Positions 18,015 to 27,957 are shown, counted from the first letter of the stretch. The stretch: 64,000 nt of DNA from Salinigranum rubrum (GCF_002906575.1 NZ_CP026309.1:1612001-1676000); one strand, 5' to 3'. Notes: generated by a model not told the origin, from the letters alone. A program made the numbers and translations.

Positions 18015-19387
18015 AGACTCTCCTCGTTACCGTCGACGCCTGGCGCGCTTCCCACACCTCGTTCGCTGCCCCGACCGCCGGGGGAGACGAGCCACCGGTC
18101 CCGTACACGCCGAACATCGCGTCGCTCGCCGAGTCGGGGACCGCCTTCACGCAGGCGGTCAGCCACGGCCCGGCGACCCCCTACGCGTTCCCGGCGCTTC
18201 ACACCTCGTCGCTGCCGCTCTCACACGGCGGCTACGAGCGTATCGACGAGTCGCGGACGCTCACCAGCGAGGCCCTCTCTCGTGGGGGCTACCACTGCGT
18301 CGGCGTCCACGCCAACCCGTGGCTCGGTGAACGCTACGGCTACGCGCGCGGCTACGCCGAGTACAGTGACGTCGGGGAGTTCTCGCTCCCCTTCCTCGAC
18401 GACATCCGCGAGGAACTCATCGGCCGCTTCGGTCTCGACCACCCCGTCTACCGCGCGGCGCAGTACGCCTACCGCTACGTGCAGAAGCCGCTCTCGTCGC
18501 TCGGCGGCGGCGGGAACGACGAGATAGCGACGGCGCGCGAGGCGCTGCAGTCGGCCCCCGACGACTCGTTCGTCTGGGTCCACCTGCTCACGCCGCACGC
18601 GCCGTACACGCCCGAGAAGGAGTACCGCGAGGCGATGGGCGTCCCGAACTTCAAGGGAAGCGCGATGTCGCTGTCGACCCGCGCCCAGCACGACCCCGAC
18701 TCGCTCTCGCCCCCCGAGCGGGCGGCGGTCAGGCGACTGTACGCCGCGTCCGTCCGGCAGGCCGACGCCGAGGTGGCGCGGATACTCGACGCGGCCGACG
18801 ACGACACGCTCGTCGTCGTCTCCGCCGACCACGGCGAGGCGCTCTTCGAGCACGGGCAGGTCGGCCACGAACCGGCGCTGTACGACGAACTCGTCCGCGT
18901 CCCGCTCGTCGTCCGCCCGCCCGCCGGCCACCCCGTCGAAGCCTCGCAGGTCGACACGCAGGTCAGACACGTCGACATCGGACCGACCATCCTCGACTAC
19001 GCCGGCGTCGACGTGCCGGACGGGTGGGTGGGCCGGTCGCTCCGCCCCGCCATCGAGGGCGAGGAGGTCGGCGAGGAACTGGCCGTCTCGGAGGTCGCCT
19101 CGACGGCGACGACGCCCGGCCAACTCGACCCCGACGCGCTCCAGGTCGCCGTCCGGACGCCGGAGCGGAAGGTCGTCGCCACCACCGACGGGACGGTCCT
19201 CGGGTTCGACCTCGTGGCCGACGCCGGCGAGACCGATCCGGTGACCGACCCGACGGGCGGCGACTGGACGCGCCTGCGCGATGCGTTGTCGGCGCGGCTC
19301 GACGAGATCGAAGTCGGCGAGAGCGCGGCGGTCGAACGTGACGACGAGACGGAGCAACGACTTCGCGACCTCGGGTATCTGGAGTGA
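18011..19387 (+). CDS. sulfatase-like alkaline-phosphatase-superfamily protein
   Basis: A 458-residue sulfatase-fold protein beginning MKTLLVTVDAWRASHTSF, where the usual VDxLR metal motif appears as VDAWR. YTPNIASLAESGTAFTQAVSHGPATPYAFPALHTS covers the region where sulfatases carry C/S-x-P-x-R; here that motif is not canonical (ATPYAFPAL), so Thr or Ser may serve as nucleophile. WVHLLTPHAPYTP and VVSADHGEALFEHGQVGHE give the downstream metal ligands. It has no signal peptide. Such proteins are common in archaeal glycan loci and may be sulfatases, phosphoglycerol or phosphoethanolamine transferases. It overlaps the preceding gene by 4 nt. Confidence 0.8.
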   Translation: MKTLLVTVDAWRASHTSFAAPTAGGDEPPVPYTPNIASLAESGTAFTQAVSHGPATPYAFPALHTSSLPLSHGGYERIDESRTLTSEALSRGGYHCVGVHANPWLGERYGYARGYAEYSDVGEFSLPFLDDIREELIGRFGLDHPVYRAAQYAYRYVQKPLSSLGGGGNDEIATAREALQSAPDDSFVWVHLLTPHAPYTPEKEYREAMGVPNFKGSAMSLSTRAQHDPDSLSPPERAAVRRLYAASVRQADAEVARILDAADDDTLVVVSADHGEALFEHGQVGHEPALYDELVRVPLVVRPPAGHPVEASQVDTQVRHVDIGPTILDYAGVDVPDGWVGRSLRPAIEGEEVGEELAVSEVASTATTPGQLDPDALQVAVRTPERKVVATTDGTVLGFDLVADAGETDPVTDPTGGDWTRLRDALSARLDEIEVGESAAVERDDETEQRLRDLGYLE

Positions 19388-19441
19388 GCCCGATGGTCCG
19401 AGCGGTCCAGCGCGATTCCCGACCGACGGAGGGCACGGACG

Positions 19442-21376
19442 GTGTCTGACGAGTCGAGTCGGCGCTACGCCCGCCCGGGGGAACTCACCCCCCTGACGAC
19501 GGTCGTCGCCGTCGCCGTCCTCGGGGCCCTCCTGGCCGTGGTGACGGAACCGCGCGGCGTGCCGTACGTCGTCGCCACCGTCGCCGGCGGCATCGGCGGG
19601 TTCCTCGCCGCGCACGTCGGGGCTCGGTCGCTTCGGGACATCGGCACCCGTCGTCTCCTCGCGGCCGTCGCCGTGACGAGCGGGGCGTTCGCGGCCGCGC
19701 TGCTCGTCGCGCTCGACGCCGGCGTCAGGCCGGCGCTCCTCCCCGTGGTGGCCGTGGTGTGTGGCTTCGCGTGGCTCGGCGGTCTCGGCGTTCGGAGCGC
19801 CATCGACCTGCCGGTGACGCCCGTCGCGGCCCGCACCGCCGTCGAGCGCATCGACCGCCCGACGTGGTACGTCATCGGCCTCGCGGCCACGCTGTTCGCC
19901 GCCTTCTCGCTGTACACCGCGTGGCTCTACGCGGCCTACTGGATGGGCGGTTCGGACTTCGGCGCGTACGTCCACATGTTCTCGACGACGCTCGACGGCG
20001 AGGGACTCCTGCTCCACGGCAAGTACCGCGTGAGCCAGCCGCAGGGGTCGTACTGGGGCGGGCACTTCACGCTCACGCTGTTGGCGTTCCTCCCGCTGTT
20101 CGCGCTCGTCCCCTCGCCGCTCACGCTGCTCGTGGCGAAGTCGGCCGTCGTCGCGGCGAGCATCCCGCTCGTCTGGGCGTTCGCGCGCGACCTGATCGGC
20201 GACGACACCATCGCCGGGTTGCTCACCGTCTCGTACGCGCTGAACCCGTTCCTCTGGTCGGCGTGGGTGTTCGACTTCCAGGAGCAGGCGCTCCTCCCAC
20301 TCTTGGTGTTCGGTGCGTTCTGGGCGTACCACCGCGACCGGCGGGGCGTGTTCGTCGTGCTGGCGACGCTGGCGTTTCTGACGAACGAGTTCGCGGTCGT
20401 CATCTTCGCCGGTGGACTCGCCGGCCTGACGGTCGCCGTCGCGCGCGCGGGCGAACTCCGCGAGCGCGCGCCGACGCTCGTCGTGACCGCGCTCGCCGCC
20501 CTCGCCGTGTTCGCGCTCGGTGCCGTGGTCACGACCCGGTTCAGCGTCGACGCCGGGATTCCCTACGCCTCGTTCGCCGAACCGATCAAGCCGTATCTGG
20601 GGACCCGGACGGGCATCGGACAGGTGCTCCGCGTCGTCCTCGCGGAGCCGATGCTCCTCGCGGAGTCGTTCTCGGTCCAACTCACCCAGAAGCTGCTCTT
20701 CTTCATCGCGCTGTTCGCGCCCGTGTTGTTCCTCTCGCTGAGCGACGAACTCTCCGCGGGCGCGATGGTCCCCTACCTGGGATTCGCGTGGTTCATCGCC
20801 GGACGCGAGATATACCACATGTTCGGCGCGCACTACCCCTTCTACCTCCTCCCGTTCATCTACGTGGGCGCCATCCGGGTGCTCAGTCGGGTCGAGATTC
20901 CGACGCCGTCGCGGGCGCTCCTCAGACGGCTGCTCGTCACCGTCATCCTCGTCAACCTCTTCGCCGGCTTCGCCGTCGGCGCCGACCACAACGTCTTCCC
21001 GGTCCAGACGAACCCCGAACACAACCAGGTGGTCGAAGCCGCCATCGAGGGGATTCCAGAGGAGGCGTCGCTCCTGACGCAGAACGACCTCTACCCGCAC
21101 GTCGCGACCAGACCCCAGGCGACGTACGTCGGTCGACCGGACATGTTCCGGATGTACCAGGAGGCGCACGGACCCGTAACGCCGACGTACGTCCTCGTCG
21201 ACGGAGGACTCGTCGCCCGTCAGAACGACTGGTCCACCCCCGTTGAGGAGGCGCTCGGCGAGCGACTCGAAGAGGAGTACGGGCTCCTGCGGTGTGAGGA
21301 CGGCGTCGCCGTCTATCGCCACGGGTACGACGGACCGGTCGAAGGCATCACCCAGCAACAGCCCGGTCAGTGCTGA
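19442..21376 (+). CDS. DUF2079 multi-pass membrane protein
   Basis: A 644-residue protein with a GTG start at 19442, 54 nt after the sulfatase gene. About 13 hydrophobic helices are visible. The DUF2079 core starts at GGSDFGAYVHMFSTTLDGEG and continues through YWGGHFTLTLLAFLPLFALV, NPFLWSAWVFDFQEQALLPLL and FLTNEFAVVIF; the latter acidic loop motifs are typical of GT-C-like membrane enzymes. It is a paralogue of the second half of the GtrA fusion upstream and provides the reference frame for spotting the frameshift there. A role in transferring a lipid-linked sugar outside the membrane is plausible but unproven. Confidence 0.82.
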   Translation: MSDESSRRYARPGELTPLTTVVAVAVLGALLAVVTEPRGVPYVVATVAGGIGGFLAAHVGARSLRDIGTRRLLAAVAVTSGAFAAALLVALDAGVRPALLPVVAVVCGFAWLGGLGVRSAIDLPVTPVAARTAVERIDRPTWYVIGLAATLFAAFSLYTAWLYAAYWMGGSDFGAYVHMFSTTLDGEGLLLHGKYRVSQPQGSYWGGHFTLTLLAFLPLFALVPSPLTLLVAKSAVVAASIPLVWAFARDLIGDDTIAGLLTVSYALNPFLWSAWVFDFQEQALLPLLVFGAFWAYHRDRRGVFVVLATLAFLTNEFAVVIFAGGLAGLTVAVARAGELRERAPTLVVTALAALAVFALGAVVTTRFSVDAGIPYASFAEPIKPYLGTRTGIGQVLRVVLAEPMLLAESFSVQLTQKLLFFIALFAPVLFLSLSDELSAGAMVPYLGFAWFIAGREIYHMFGAHYPFYLLPFIYVGAIRVLSRVEIPTPSRALLRRLLVTVILVNLFAGFAVGADHNVFPVQTNPEHNQVVEAAIEGIPEEASLLTQNDLYPHVATRPQATYVGRPDMFRMYQEAHGPVTPTYVLVDGGLVARQNDWSTPVEEALGERLEEEYGLLRCEDGVAVYRHGYDGPVEGITQQQPGQC

Positions 21377-21469
21377 GCCCCGGCCCCGTCGACCCGTTCT
21401 CGCACCCGTACTAAGACGCCGGGGAGTCACATCCGACGCCGAGTGCGGCGCTCCACGGGACGGCCCCGC

Positions 21470-22114
21470 TCAGTCAGCTTCGCCGACGGACGCCCGGGCG
21501 AGTCGGTAGAGCGGACGGGCGACGAGCAGGACGGCGACCACGCCGGCAACGACGAGGTAACGGACGTCGATGTCGACGTCGTACACGGCCCGGCCGAGCG
21601 CGCTCCCGACGAGGACGTAGCCGACCGCCCAGGGGAGTTCGCCGAGGAGCGTTCCGACGACGAACGCCCGAAGCGGGACGCCGGAGACGCCCGCCGCGTA
21701 CGAGACGACGTCGGCCGGCGTCGGCGAGAGGCGCGCGGCGGTCGTCCCCCGGAACCCGCCGACGTGGTCGACCGTGTGCGTCCCCCAGTCACCGAGCGTC
21801 CCGAACCACCCGCTGTCGGGCGCGTGGCGGGCGACGAGGTACGGCGGCAGGCAGGTGACGACCGTCGCGGCGAGCGCGACGGGGATGCCGACGACGAGGC
21901 CGAACCGGTAGCCGACGAACACGGTCACGAGCGTCACCGGGACGAGCACGAACGCGCGGACGAGAAGGAGCGGAACGAACACGAGCGCGAACAGCCACAC
22001 GTCGACGGTGGCGAGGCGGACGAAGAGGTCCCGAGGGGAGACGACGACGGTGCCGACGACCGCAGCGAGCGCCAACAGCCCGAGTCCGGCGAGTCGACGG
22101 CGTCGCCCGTTCAC
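21470..22114 (-). CDS. VTT (TVP38/TMEM64, DedA-like) membrane protein
   Basis: A 214-residue protein with about five to six hydrophobic segments. The VTT signature is visible: an FVGYRFGLVVGIPVALAATVV segment, then the amphipathic loop with FRGTTAARLSPTPADVVSYAAGVSGVPLRAFVVGTLLGELPWAVGYVLVGSALG, in which the G-x-x-x-G-E-x-P motif is conserved in this family of membrane remodelling or lipid scramblase proteins. It is convergent with the DUF2079 gene (93-nt gap) and divergent from the Lrp gene. Substrate unknown. Confidence 0.8.
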   Translation of the reverse strand: MNGRRRRLAGLGLLALAAVVGTVVVSPRDLFVRLATVDVWLFALVFVPLLLVRAFVLVPVTLVTVFVGYRFGLVVGIPVALAATVVTCLPPYLVARHAPDSGWFGTLGDWGTHTVDHVGGFRGTTAARLSPTPADVVSYAAGVSGVPLRAFVVGTLLGELPWAVGYVLVGSALGRAVYDVDIDVRYLVVAGVVAVLLVARPLYRLARASVGEAD

Positions 22115-22228
22115 GCCGCGGGCTACGGCGGGAAACGGTTCAAGCGTGACGGTTTTCCCCCGACCCTCCCGCGGCCGTCAGAACCGCGACGGGGTCCACC
22201 TGTCTCGTCGTCCCGACGGTTCGCAAAC

Positions 22229-22238
22229 GCTTTACTGC
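22229..22238 (+). promoter_or_regulatory. promoter of the Lrp-aminotransferase pair
   Basis: GCTTTACTGC lies about 27 nt before ATG 22259, the position expected for the TATA box of a leaderless transcript; this decides the start over longer in-frame readings. Confidence 0.4.
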
Positions 22239-22258
22239 ATGCGGGCACGCGAGTTCGT

Positions 22259-22747
22259 ATGGACGAGAAGCGGGAACTGCTCGACCTGCTGCAGGACAGT
22301 GCGCGAGAGAGCACCGCCGACATCGCTCGGCAGCTCGGCATGGAGGAGGCAGCGGTCGAAACGCTCATCGCGGAACTCGAAGACGAGGGCGTCATCCGGG
22401 GCTACCAGGCCGTCATCGACTGGGGCACCGTCGAGGGCGAGCGGGTCACGGCGATGGTCGAACTCAACGTGGAACTCGACCGCGAGACGAAGTACACCGA
22501 CATCTCCGCCCGCATCGCGAAGTTCCCCGAGGTCTCGGACCTCAAACTCGTCTCCGGCGACTACGACTTCGCCGTCGAGGTCGTCGGCGACTCGATGCAC
22601 GACGTGTCGATGTTCGTCTCCGAGCGCATCGCGCCCATCCCCGAGGTGACCCAGACGGTGACGCACTTCGTGATGGACACGTACAAGGAGCGCGGCATCG
22701 AGTTCGGCGACCACACCGACGACGACCGGCTGAACTTCTCACCATGA
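22259..22747 (+). CDS. Lrp/AsnC family transcriptional regulator
   Basis: A 162-residue regulator starting at ATG 22259. The N-terminal winged helix reads ELLDLLQDSARESTADIARQLGMEEAAVETLIAELEDEGVIRGYQAVIDW, followed by the RAM effector-binding domain (TAMVELNVELDRETKYTDISARIAKFPEVSDLKLVSGDYDFAVEVVGDSM). Members sense amino acids. The stop overlaps the start of the adjacent aminotransferase by 4 nt, so it very likely regulates or senses the substrate of that enzyme. Confidence 0.9.
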   Translation: MDEKRELLDLLQDSARESTADIARQLGMEEAAVETLIAELEDEGVIRGYQAVIDWGTVEGERVTAMVELNVELDRETKYTDISARIAKFPEVSDLKLVSGDYDFAVEVVGDSMHDVSMFVSERIAPIPEVTQTVTHFVMDTYKERGIEFGDHTDDDRLNFSP

Positions 22748-23895
22748 AGCGCGCCGACCGAGTCGAGGCCATCCCGCCGTCGGGTATCCGGCGGTTCTTC
22801 GAAATCGCCGAGGAGATGGACGACGTCATCTCGCTCGGGGTGGGCGAACCCGACTTCAGCACGCCCTGGGCCGCGCGAACCGCGGCGATCGACTCCCTCG
22901 AACGGGGGAAGACCTCCTACACCGCCAACCGGGGGATGCGCGAACTCCGCGAGGAGATTTCGACGTACGTCCGTCGGTGGGACCTCGACTACGACCCCGA
23001 CGAGGAGATACTGGTGACGACGGGCGCGTCGGAGGCTGTCGACCTCGCGGTCCGCTCGGTGGTCGACCCCGGCGACACCGTCGCTGTCCCACAGCCGTCG
23101 TACATCTCGTACGTCCCGACGGTGACGTTCGCCGGCGGCGAGACCCTCGGCGTGCCGACCTCCCACGAGGACGACTTCGTGCTCACGGCCGACGCCCTGG
23201 CCGAGGCGGGTGCCGACGAGGCCGACGCGCTCATGCTCTGTTACCCGAACAACCCGACCGGGGCGGTGATGACCGAATCGGAACTCGAAGACGTCGCCGC
23301 CTTCTGCCGCGAGCACGACCTCGTCGTCCTCTCCGACGAGATATACGCCGGCCTCCGCTACGACGACGAGCACACCTCTATCGCCTCTCTCCCCGGAATG
23401 CGCGAACGGACGGTCGTGTTCAACGGCTTCTCGAAGACGCACGCGATGACCGGGCTCAGACTGGGCTTCGCGCTCGGCCCCGCCGACGCCATCACGGCGA
23501 TGAACCGCGTCCACCAGTACACGATGTTGTCGTCGCCGACGACCGCCCAGCACGCCGCCATCGAAGCGCTCCGCAGCTGTGACGACGCGGTCGAGGAGAT
23601 GCGCACCCAGTTCGACCGCCGTCGTCGGTTCGTCATCTCGCGGTTCAACGAGATGGGGTTAGAGTGCTTCGAGGCGAAGGGCGCGTTCTACGCGTTCCCC
23701 TTCTGCGGTGGCGACGACGAGCAGTTCGCCGAACGGCTGTTGCGAGAGCAGAACGTCGCGCTCGTGCCCGGACGCGTCTTCGGCTCGGGAGGCGAGGGCC
23801 ACCTCCGCGTCTCGTACGCGACGGGGATGGGTGAGCTACGAGAGGCGCTCGACCGAATCGAGACGTTCGTCGCCGAGCAGTGGACGGTCGCGTAG
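22744..23895 (+). CDS. class I/II pyridoxal-phosphate aminotransferase
   Basis: A 383-residue fold-type I aminotransferase. Key residues are in place: VGEPDFSTP near the N terminus, SYTANRGMRELREEI, ASEAVDLA for phosphate binding, CYPNNPTGAVM with Asn170, LSDEIYAGLRYD with Asp198 and Tyr201, FNGFSKTHAMTGLRLG with the Schiff-base Lys231, and a C-terminal Arg in GEGHLRVSYA. Most similar in style to archaeal aspartate/alanine-type transaminases; substrate is not certain. It is the second gene of a coupled pair with the Lrp regulator. Confidence 0.9.
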   Translation: MKRADRVEAIPPSGIRRFFEIAEEMDDVISLGVGEPDFSTPWAARTAAIDSLERGKTSYTANRGMRELREEISTYVRRWDLDYDPDEEILVTTGASEAVDLAVRSVVDPGDTVAVPQPSYISYVPTVTFAGGETLGVPTSHEDDFVLTADALAEAGADEADALMLCYPNNPTGAVMTESELEDVAAFCREHDLVVLSDEIYAGLRYDDEHTSIASLPGMRERTVVFNGFSKTHAMTGLRLGFALGPADAITAMNRVHQYTMLSSPTTAQHAAIEALRSCDDAVEEMRTQFDRRRRFVISRFNEMGLECFEAKGAFYAFPFCGGDDEQFAERLLREQNVALVPGRVFGSGGEGHLRVSYATGMGELREALDRIETFVAEQWTVA

Positions 23896-23944
23896 GGGTT
23901 CGCTCCGCTCTCGACCGTTCCACCAGCGCGGTGAGGTGTTCCGT

Positions 23945-24550
23945 TCACTCCGTCTCGTCTTCGTCGTCGTCGAACTCGACGCCTCGGCCGAGGTCGTGAT
24001 ACAGCGCGGAGAGGTCGTCGCCCTCCTCGAACTGTCCGAGCGTCTCGTCCAGTTCGTCCCGGAGGTCGGTGAGCTGCTCGTCGAGCTGCTGGTACTCCTC
24101 GCTCTCCGCGAGCGCGGTCGGGCCTTTTTCGGACTCCAGCAGTGCCTTCTTCGAGGCCAAGGAGAACAGCTCTTGCACGCCGGTGTCGTACGCGCTCCGC
24201 AGGAGGAGGTTCGAGGTCGTCTCGTGGAGGGCGTCCTTCGAGACCGGCTTGACGAGGTAGTCGTCGAACCCCATCGCGACGATGTCGAAGTCGGGTTCGA
24301 CGGCCGTCACCATCGCCACCCGGCAGTCGAAGCCGCGCGAGCGGATCTCGGCGAGGGCCTCGTCACCTGAGAGGTCCGGCATCCGGCGGTCCAAGAGGAC
24401 GACCGAGACGCTTTCGTCGAGCTTCTCCAGTGCCTCGCGACCGCCGTATGCGACCCGGACGTCGTACTCGTCGTCGAGCCAGGTCGCGTACAGGTCCGCG
24501 AGATCCGGCTCGTCTTCAACGATGAGAACGACGGGCTTCTCGTCACTCAT
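23945..24550 (-). CDS. HalX-type response regulator
   Basis: A 201-residue protein with an N-terminal receiver domain: acidic pocket VEDEPD (Asp13), phospho-acceptor Asp54 in VVLLDRRMPD, and conserved Lys101 in YLVKPVSK. The C-terminal part (about residues 110-180) is the HalX domain (TTSNLLLRSAYDTGVQELFSLASKKALLE, then a coiled-coil stretch YQQLDEQLTDLRDELDE), a haloarchaeal effector domain. The tail is very acidic. No partner kinase gene is adjacent. It sits between the aminotransferase (convergent) and the TrmB gene. Confidence 0.9.
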   Translation of the reverse strand: MSDEKPVVLIVEDEPDLADLYATWLDDEYDVRVAYGGREALEKLDESVSVVLLDRRMPDLSGDEALAEIRSRGFDCRVAMVTAVEPDFDIVAMGFDDYLVKPVSKDALHETTSNLLLRSAYDTGVQELFSLASKKALLESEKGPTALAESEEYQQLDEQLTDLRDELDETLGQFEEGDDLSALYHDLGRGVEFDDDEDETE

Positions 24551-24748
24551 TGGTGGGGAAAGGGTGTCTCTCGGACACTCACTCGGGCAGATGGTGTGAG
24601 AGTATATGAACGTACCCCACGCCCGAACGGGGTGGTCGTCGTGTCAGCGCCCAGCGGCGGGGTTCGCATGGCTGTATCGCAACGTGGGGCGGACCACATA
24701 TAATTATTCCTGCACTCGTCGGGTTGCCGGCACGAGCCGGGTGACCGT

Positions 24749-25829
24749 TCATCGCGCTTCCGTCATCTCACGAACGGTAATGCGCGTCGCTTCGACGTCT
24801 TCGAGGACCGCCCCCCAGCCGCCGACCGAGTACGCCTTGCCGTCGGAGATGACGGTCAGGCTCACCTGCCCCGCAAGCTGTGAGAGCGCGGGCGAGCCGC
24901 CCGAGGCGGTCCCCCGGAGTAGTGGACGTCGGTGACGTGACCGACGAACGACATCGCCTCGCCCGTCTCGGTGTCGAAGCCGTCGACGGCGACGCGGATG
25001 CGCGCCCCGTCGTTCAGCATCGGTTCGATCTCGCGGACGCACTGGCGGATGTCGGCGTAGTCGAGGGGAGCGACGCCGACCGCGAGGAGTACACCGTGTC
25101 CCACACCTCCCACAGGCAGGTGAGGAAGTACCAGTGGAAGACGTACGTGAGCGTGTAGTCGTCGACGAGGACGCCGTACTGGTTCAGCGAGTGAGCGTGC
25201 GGCGCGAAACACGTGTTCGTCCGGTCGACGATGGCGACGAACGGCGTCGGGAGCGTGCGGTTCCTGACCTCGGTGACGACCCCGTCGAACCGCGCGATTC
25301 CCGGGATGGCCGCACCGCTCTCCTCGTCGGTGTGGATGGAGAGCTTGATGATGGCGCCGCTGTCGAACGCCCGTCGGAGCGCCGGGCGGAGCTTCTCGAA
25401 CTGGGGGGGCGTCACCGCGAGTTGGACCTCGTTCTCCGCCTCGCTGATGAGTGCCTTCGCCCGGTCGAAGACGGTGTCGAACCGCTTGACGATACTCACC
25501 TTGTGCGTGTCGACCGCCGGCTCCTGCCAGCGTTCTTCGATCTCCTCGGCGGCCTCCGTCAGCATGGTCGCGCGCTCGCGGAGGTCGGCGAGCACCTCGT
25601 TCGGGTCGCGTGCGCGGGCGTGGAGGCTGTCCTGTTCGTACGTCTCGATGTACCCCTTCCCCTCGAGATCGCGGAGCACGTCGTAGATGCGGGCCGTCGG
25701 GACGGTGCAGGCGTCGGCTATCTCGGTCGCGCTCGCCGCGCCGAGCTGCAACAGCGTGTTGTACGCCTCGGCCTGATACTGCGAGAGCCCAGCCTCTTCC
25801 AGTGCGGCGCGGAGTTCGGCCGTATTCAT
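24749..25829 (-). pseudogene. TrmB family transcriptional regulator with two frameshifts
   Basis: A TrmB-like sugar-responsive regulator of about 360 residues once two single-base gaps are repaired. ATG 25829 is chosen because a TATA-like GGTTATTACG lies at 25856-25865. The N-terminal winged helix reads LRAALEEAGLSQYQAEAYNTLLQLGAASATEIADACTVPTARIYDVLRDLEGKGYIE, followed by a coiled coil and the effector domain. The frame breaks at a G4 run (25065-25068): an added base gives SLPLDYADIRQCVREIEPMLND. It breaks again at a C5 run (24911-24915): an added base gives YSGGTASGGSPALSQLAGQ. All three pieces are conserved in sequence, so consensus errors are more likely than true decay. Confidence 0.8.
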
Positions 25830-25920
25830 CGATTGTGTGTCAGAACGCTCCCCGGCGTAATAACCTTCGTCACTCACACGGCGAGGAAATCGCGGGACCG
25901 AGTCGGTGTCGAGCCGCCAG

Positions 25921-27411
25921 CTACTGGTCGGGGCTGTAGTTCGGTGCCTCGTCCGTGATCATCACGTCGTGGGGGTGCCCCTCGGTCTGGCCGGCCGCGG
26001 AGATGCGGACCAGCCGGGAGCGCTCTTTGAACCCCGGTAGCGTCTCGGCGCCGACGTAGCCCATTCCGGACTTCATTCCGCCCACCAGCTGGTGGAGTTC
26101 GGAGGCGAGCGTCCCCTTGTACGGCGTGGCGGCCTCCACGCCCTCGGGGACGAACCCCTCGTCCTCGTCCGCGTCCTTCAGGTAGCGGTCTCCTCCTCCC
26201 GAGCGCATCGCGCCGACCGAGCCCATGCCCCGGTACTGTTTGTACTTCTTGCCGTTCATCGTGATGACGCGCCCGGGAGCCTCGTCGGTCCCGGCGAAGT
26301 ACGACCCGAGCATGACGGCGTCGGCGCCGGCGGCGATGGCCTTGATGGCGTCGCCCGAGTACCGGATGCCGCCGTCGGCGATGACCGGCACGCCCGCCGG
26401 CGTGGCGACGTCGGCGACCTCCGCGACGGCCGTGATCTGGGGCATCCCCGCGCCGGTGACGACGCGCGTCGTACAGATGGAGCCGGGGCCGATACCGACT
26501 TTCAGCCCGTCGGCGAAGTCGACGCAGGCCTCGGCGGCCTCCCGCGTGCCGATGTTGCCGACGACGACGTCCGCGTCGACCTCCTCCTTGATCGCGCGGG
26601 CGGAGTCGAGGACGTTCATGTTGTGTGCGTGTGCGCAGTCGATGAAGAGCACGTCCGCATCGGCCTCGTCGGCGGCGACGGCGCGCTCCTCCTCGAAGGG
26701 GCCGACCGCGACCCCGACTCTGAGGCGCCCCTCGTCGTCGCGGGCGGCGTCCTCGTGTTCGCGCCGCTGAAGGATGCCCTGCATCGTCACGAGTCCGACC
26801 AGCCGTCCCTCGTCGACGAGGGGGACGCGCTCGATTTTGTGGTCGTACATGAGTTCGAGCGCGTCGCGGGCGGTGACGTCCTTCGTCGCGGTGATGACCT
26901 CGTCCGTCATGGCCTCCGAGACCTGGTCCGACTCGCCGACTTCGAGGAACGGCCGGATGTCGGTTCCCGAGATGATGCCCAGCACCCTGTCGTCGTCGTC
27001 GACGACGGGCGCGCCGGAGACGCCCGCGCGCTCCATCATCTCGTCGACCTCGCGGACGGTCTGCGTCGGCGAGGCGGTGACGACGTCCTCGCGGCGGATG
27101 AACAGTTCGTCGGCGCGCTTGACGGCCTCGACCTCCGCGACCGTCTCCTCGACGGTCATGTTGCGGTGGAGTACGCCGAGGCCGCCGTTGCGGGCCATCC
27201 CGGCGGCCATTCCCGCCTCCGTGACGGTGTCCATCGCCGCCGAGAGCACCGGGATGTTGATCGTGACGTTCCTCGAGACGCGCGTCGACACGTCGGCGTC
27301 GTCCGGCTCGACGCGCGACTCCATCGGCCGGAGGAGCACGTCGTCGAACGTCAGCGCCTCCGGCACGCGGAGTTTCTCCGAAAAGGGGCCAGGGTCAGCG
27401 TCCTTCGCCAT
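25921..27411 (-). CDS. guaB: inosine-5'-monophosphate dehydrogenase
   Basis: A 496-residue IMP dehydrogenase, which oxidises IMP to XMP with NAD+ in GMP synthesis. From ATG 27411: [27 protein letters not shown] is the family start, [14 protein letters not shown] follows, two CBS domains occupy about residues 105-220 ([27 protein letters not shown]), and the catalytic part has [10 protein letters not shown], the loop Cys in [25 protein letters not shown] and [12 protein letters not shown]. The chosen start is supported by a TATA-like GCTTTTGTCG about 27-36 nt upstream; longer in-frame starts add arginine-rich sequence. It is monocistronic as far as visible. Confidence 0.95.
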   Translation of the reverse strand: MAKDADPGPFSEKLRVPEALTFDDVLLRPMESRVEPDDADVSTRVSRNVTINIPVLSAAMDTVTEAGMAAGMARNGGLGVLHRNMTVEETVAEVEAVKRADELFIRREDVVTASPTQTVREVDEMMERAGVSGAPVVDDDDRVLGIISGTDIRPFLEVGESDQVSEAMTDEVITATKDVTARDALELMYDHKIERVPLVDEGRLVGLVTMQGILQRREHEDAARDDEGRLRVGVAVGPFEEERAVAADEADADVLFIDCAHAHNMNVLDSARAIKEEVDADVVVGNIGTREAAEACVDFADGLKVGIGPGSICTTRVVTGAGMPQITAVAEVADVATPAGVPVIADGGIRYSGDAIKAIAAGADAVMLGSYFAGTDEAPGRVITMNGKKYKQYRGMGSVGAMRSGGGDRYLKDADEDEGFVPEGVEAATPYKGTLASELHQLVGGMKSGMGYVGAETLPGFKERSRLVRISAAGQTEGHPHDVMITDEAPNYSPDQ

Positions 27412-27727
27412 ATAAGCCGTCAACGAGCGGGCGACAAAAGCGTTGCGAGAACGCACGTGTGTGGGTGGTGCTGGCACCCGTTCACGAGAAGATATCCACG
27501 TTCGTGTACTGTGTGCGATATCACCTGTCACGGGAGCGGGCCGAGCGTCCGCCGGAACGGCGTCGCGGCTGTCGGAACGTATGAGTACACCTGTCGACGC
27601 AATACTTGCACGAAGTCCGTGCCGAGTCGAGAAATACTCACCTGTACGCGCCTGTCGTCGAATATTCGTCAGTCAATCGCGCTCGTACCGACTGTTCTTC
27701 TGTGACGTGCGGACGAGTCCCACACAA

Positions 27728-27738
27728 TCTTTAATATC
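27728..27738 (+). promoter_or_regulatory. TATA-like box, target uncertain
   Basis: TCTTTAATATC at 27728-27738 would direct transcription from about 27760. It could drive the DUF5794 gene with a long leader, or a short unknown transcript. Confidence 0.35.
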
Positions 27739-27846
27739 CTACTCCGGCATGCTTCGAACATGGACTCCGAGCGTCCCATCGCGACCCGCAGTGCCGGTCA
27801 GTCGATTCGTTCCTCCGGCAGCCGATTCTTTACAGCGATGGCACGC

Positions 27847-27858
27847 ACATTTAAACCG
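27847..27858 (+). promoter_or_regulatory. TATA-like box before DUF5794 gene
   Basis: CGCACATTTAAACC contains TTTAAA, the haloarchaeal TATA core, about 100 nt upstream of ATG 27958; transcription would start near 27880 and leave a leader of some 75 nt. Confidence 0.35.
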
Positions 27859-27957
27859 TCCAACGGCGACGACGTTCACTCGAACGTCCGGTGCGAGTCC
27901 AGGTCGGGGTTGCGCCCGTATCGCCGTTCGGCCGATGGTGACGGCCGCTGACGTGAG

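Larger units (their letters stand above)
27412..27957. other. intergenic region between guaB and the DUF5794 gene
   Basis: About 545 nt with lower GC in the middle (27570-27860). It holds the guaB promoter at the left and two AT-rich boxes on the plus strand (27728-27738 and 27847-27858). A 63-codon frame at 27760-27951 has a well-placed upstream box but random-looking composition and was not called as a gene. Confidence 0.4.

Noticed and set aside
18221-21430. A 1069-codon open frame on the minus strand opposite the sulfatase-like and DUF2079 genes
   Set aside because: It is an antisense mirror of two real genes in GC-rich DNA; its product is charged low-complexity sequence without family features.
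24690-24715. AT-rich ACATATAATTATT patch as a promoter of an unknown gene
   Set aside because: No plus-strand gene follows; only the end of the TrmB gene lies there. It may simply be an AT-rich transcript end.
27760-27951. A 63-codon frame after a well-placed TATA-like box
   Set aside because: Ser/Arg-rich, not acidic, no recognisable pattern; composition does not resemble haloarchaeal proteins. Kept only as an uncertain promoter.
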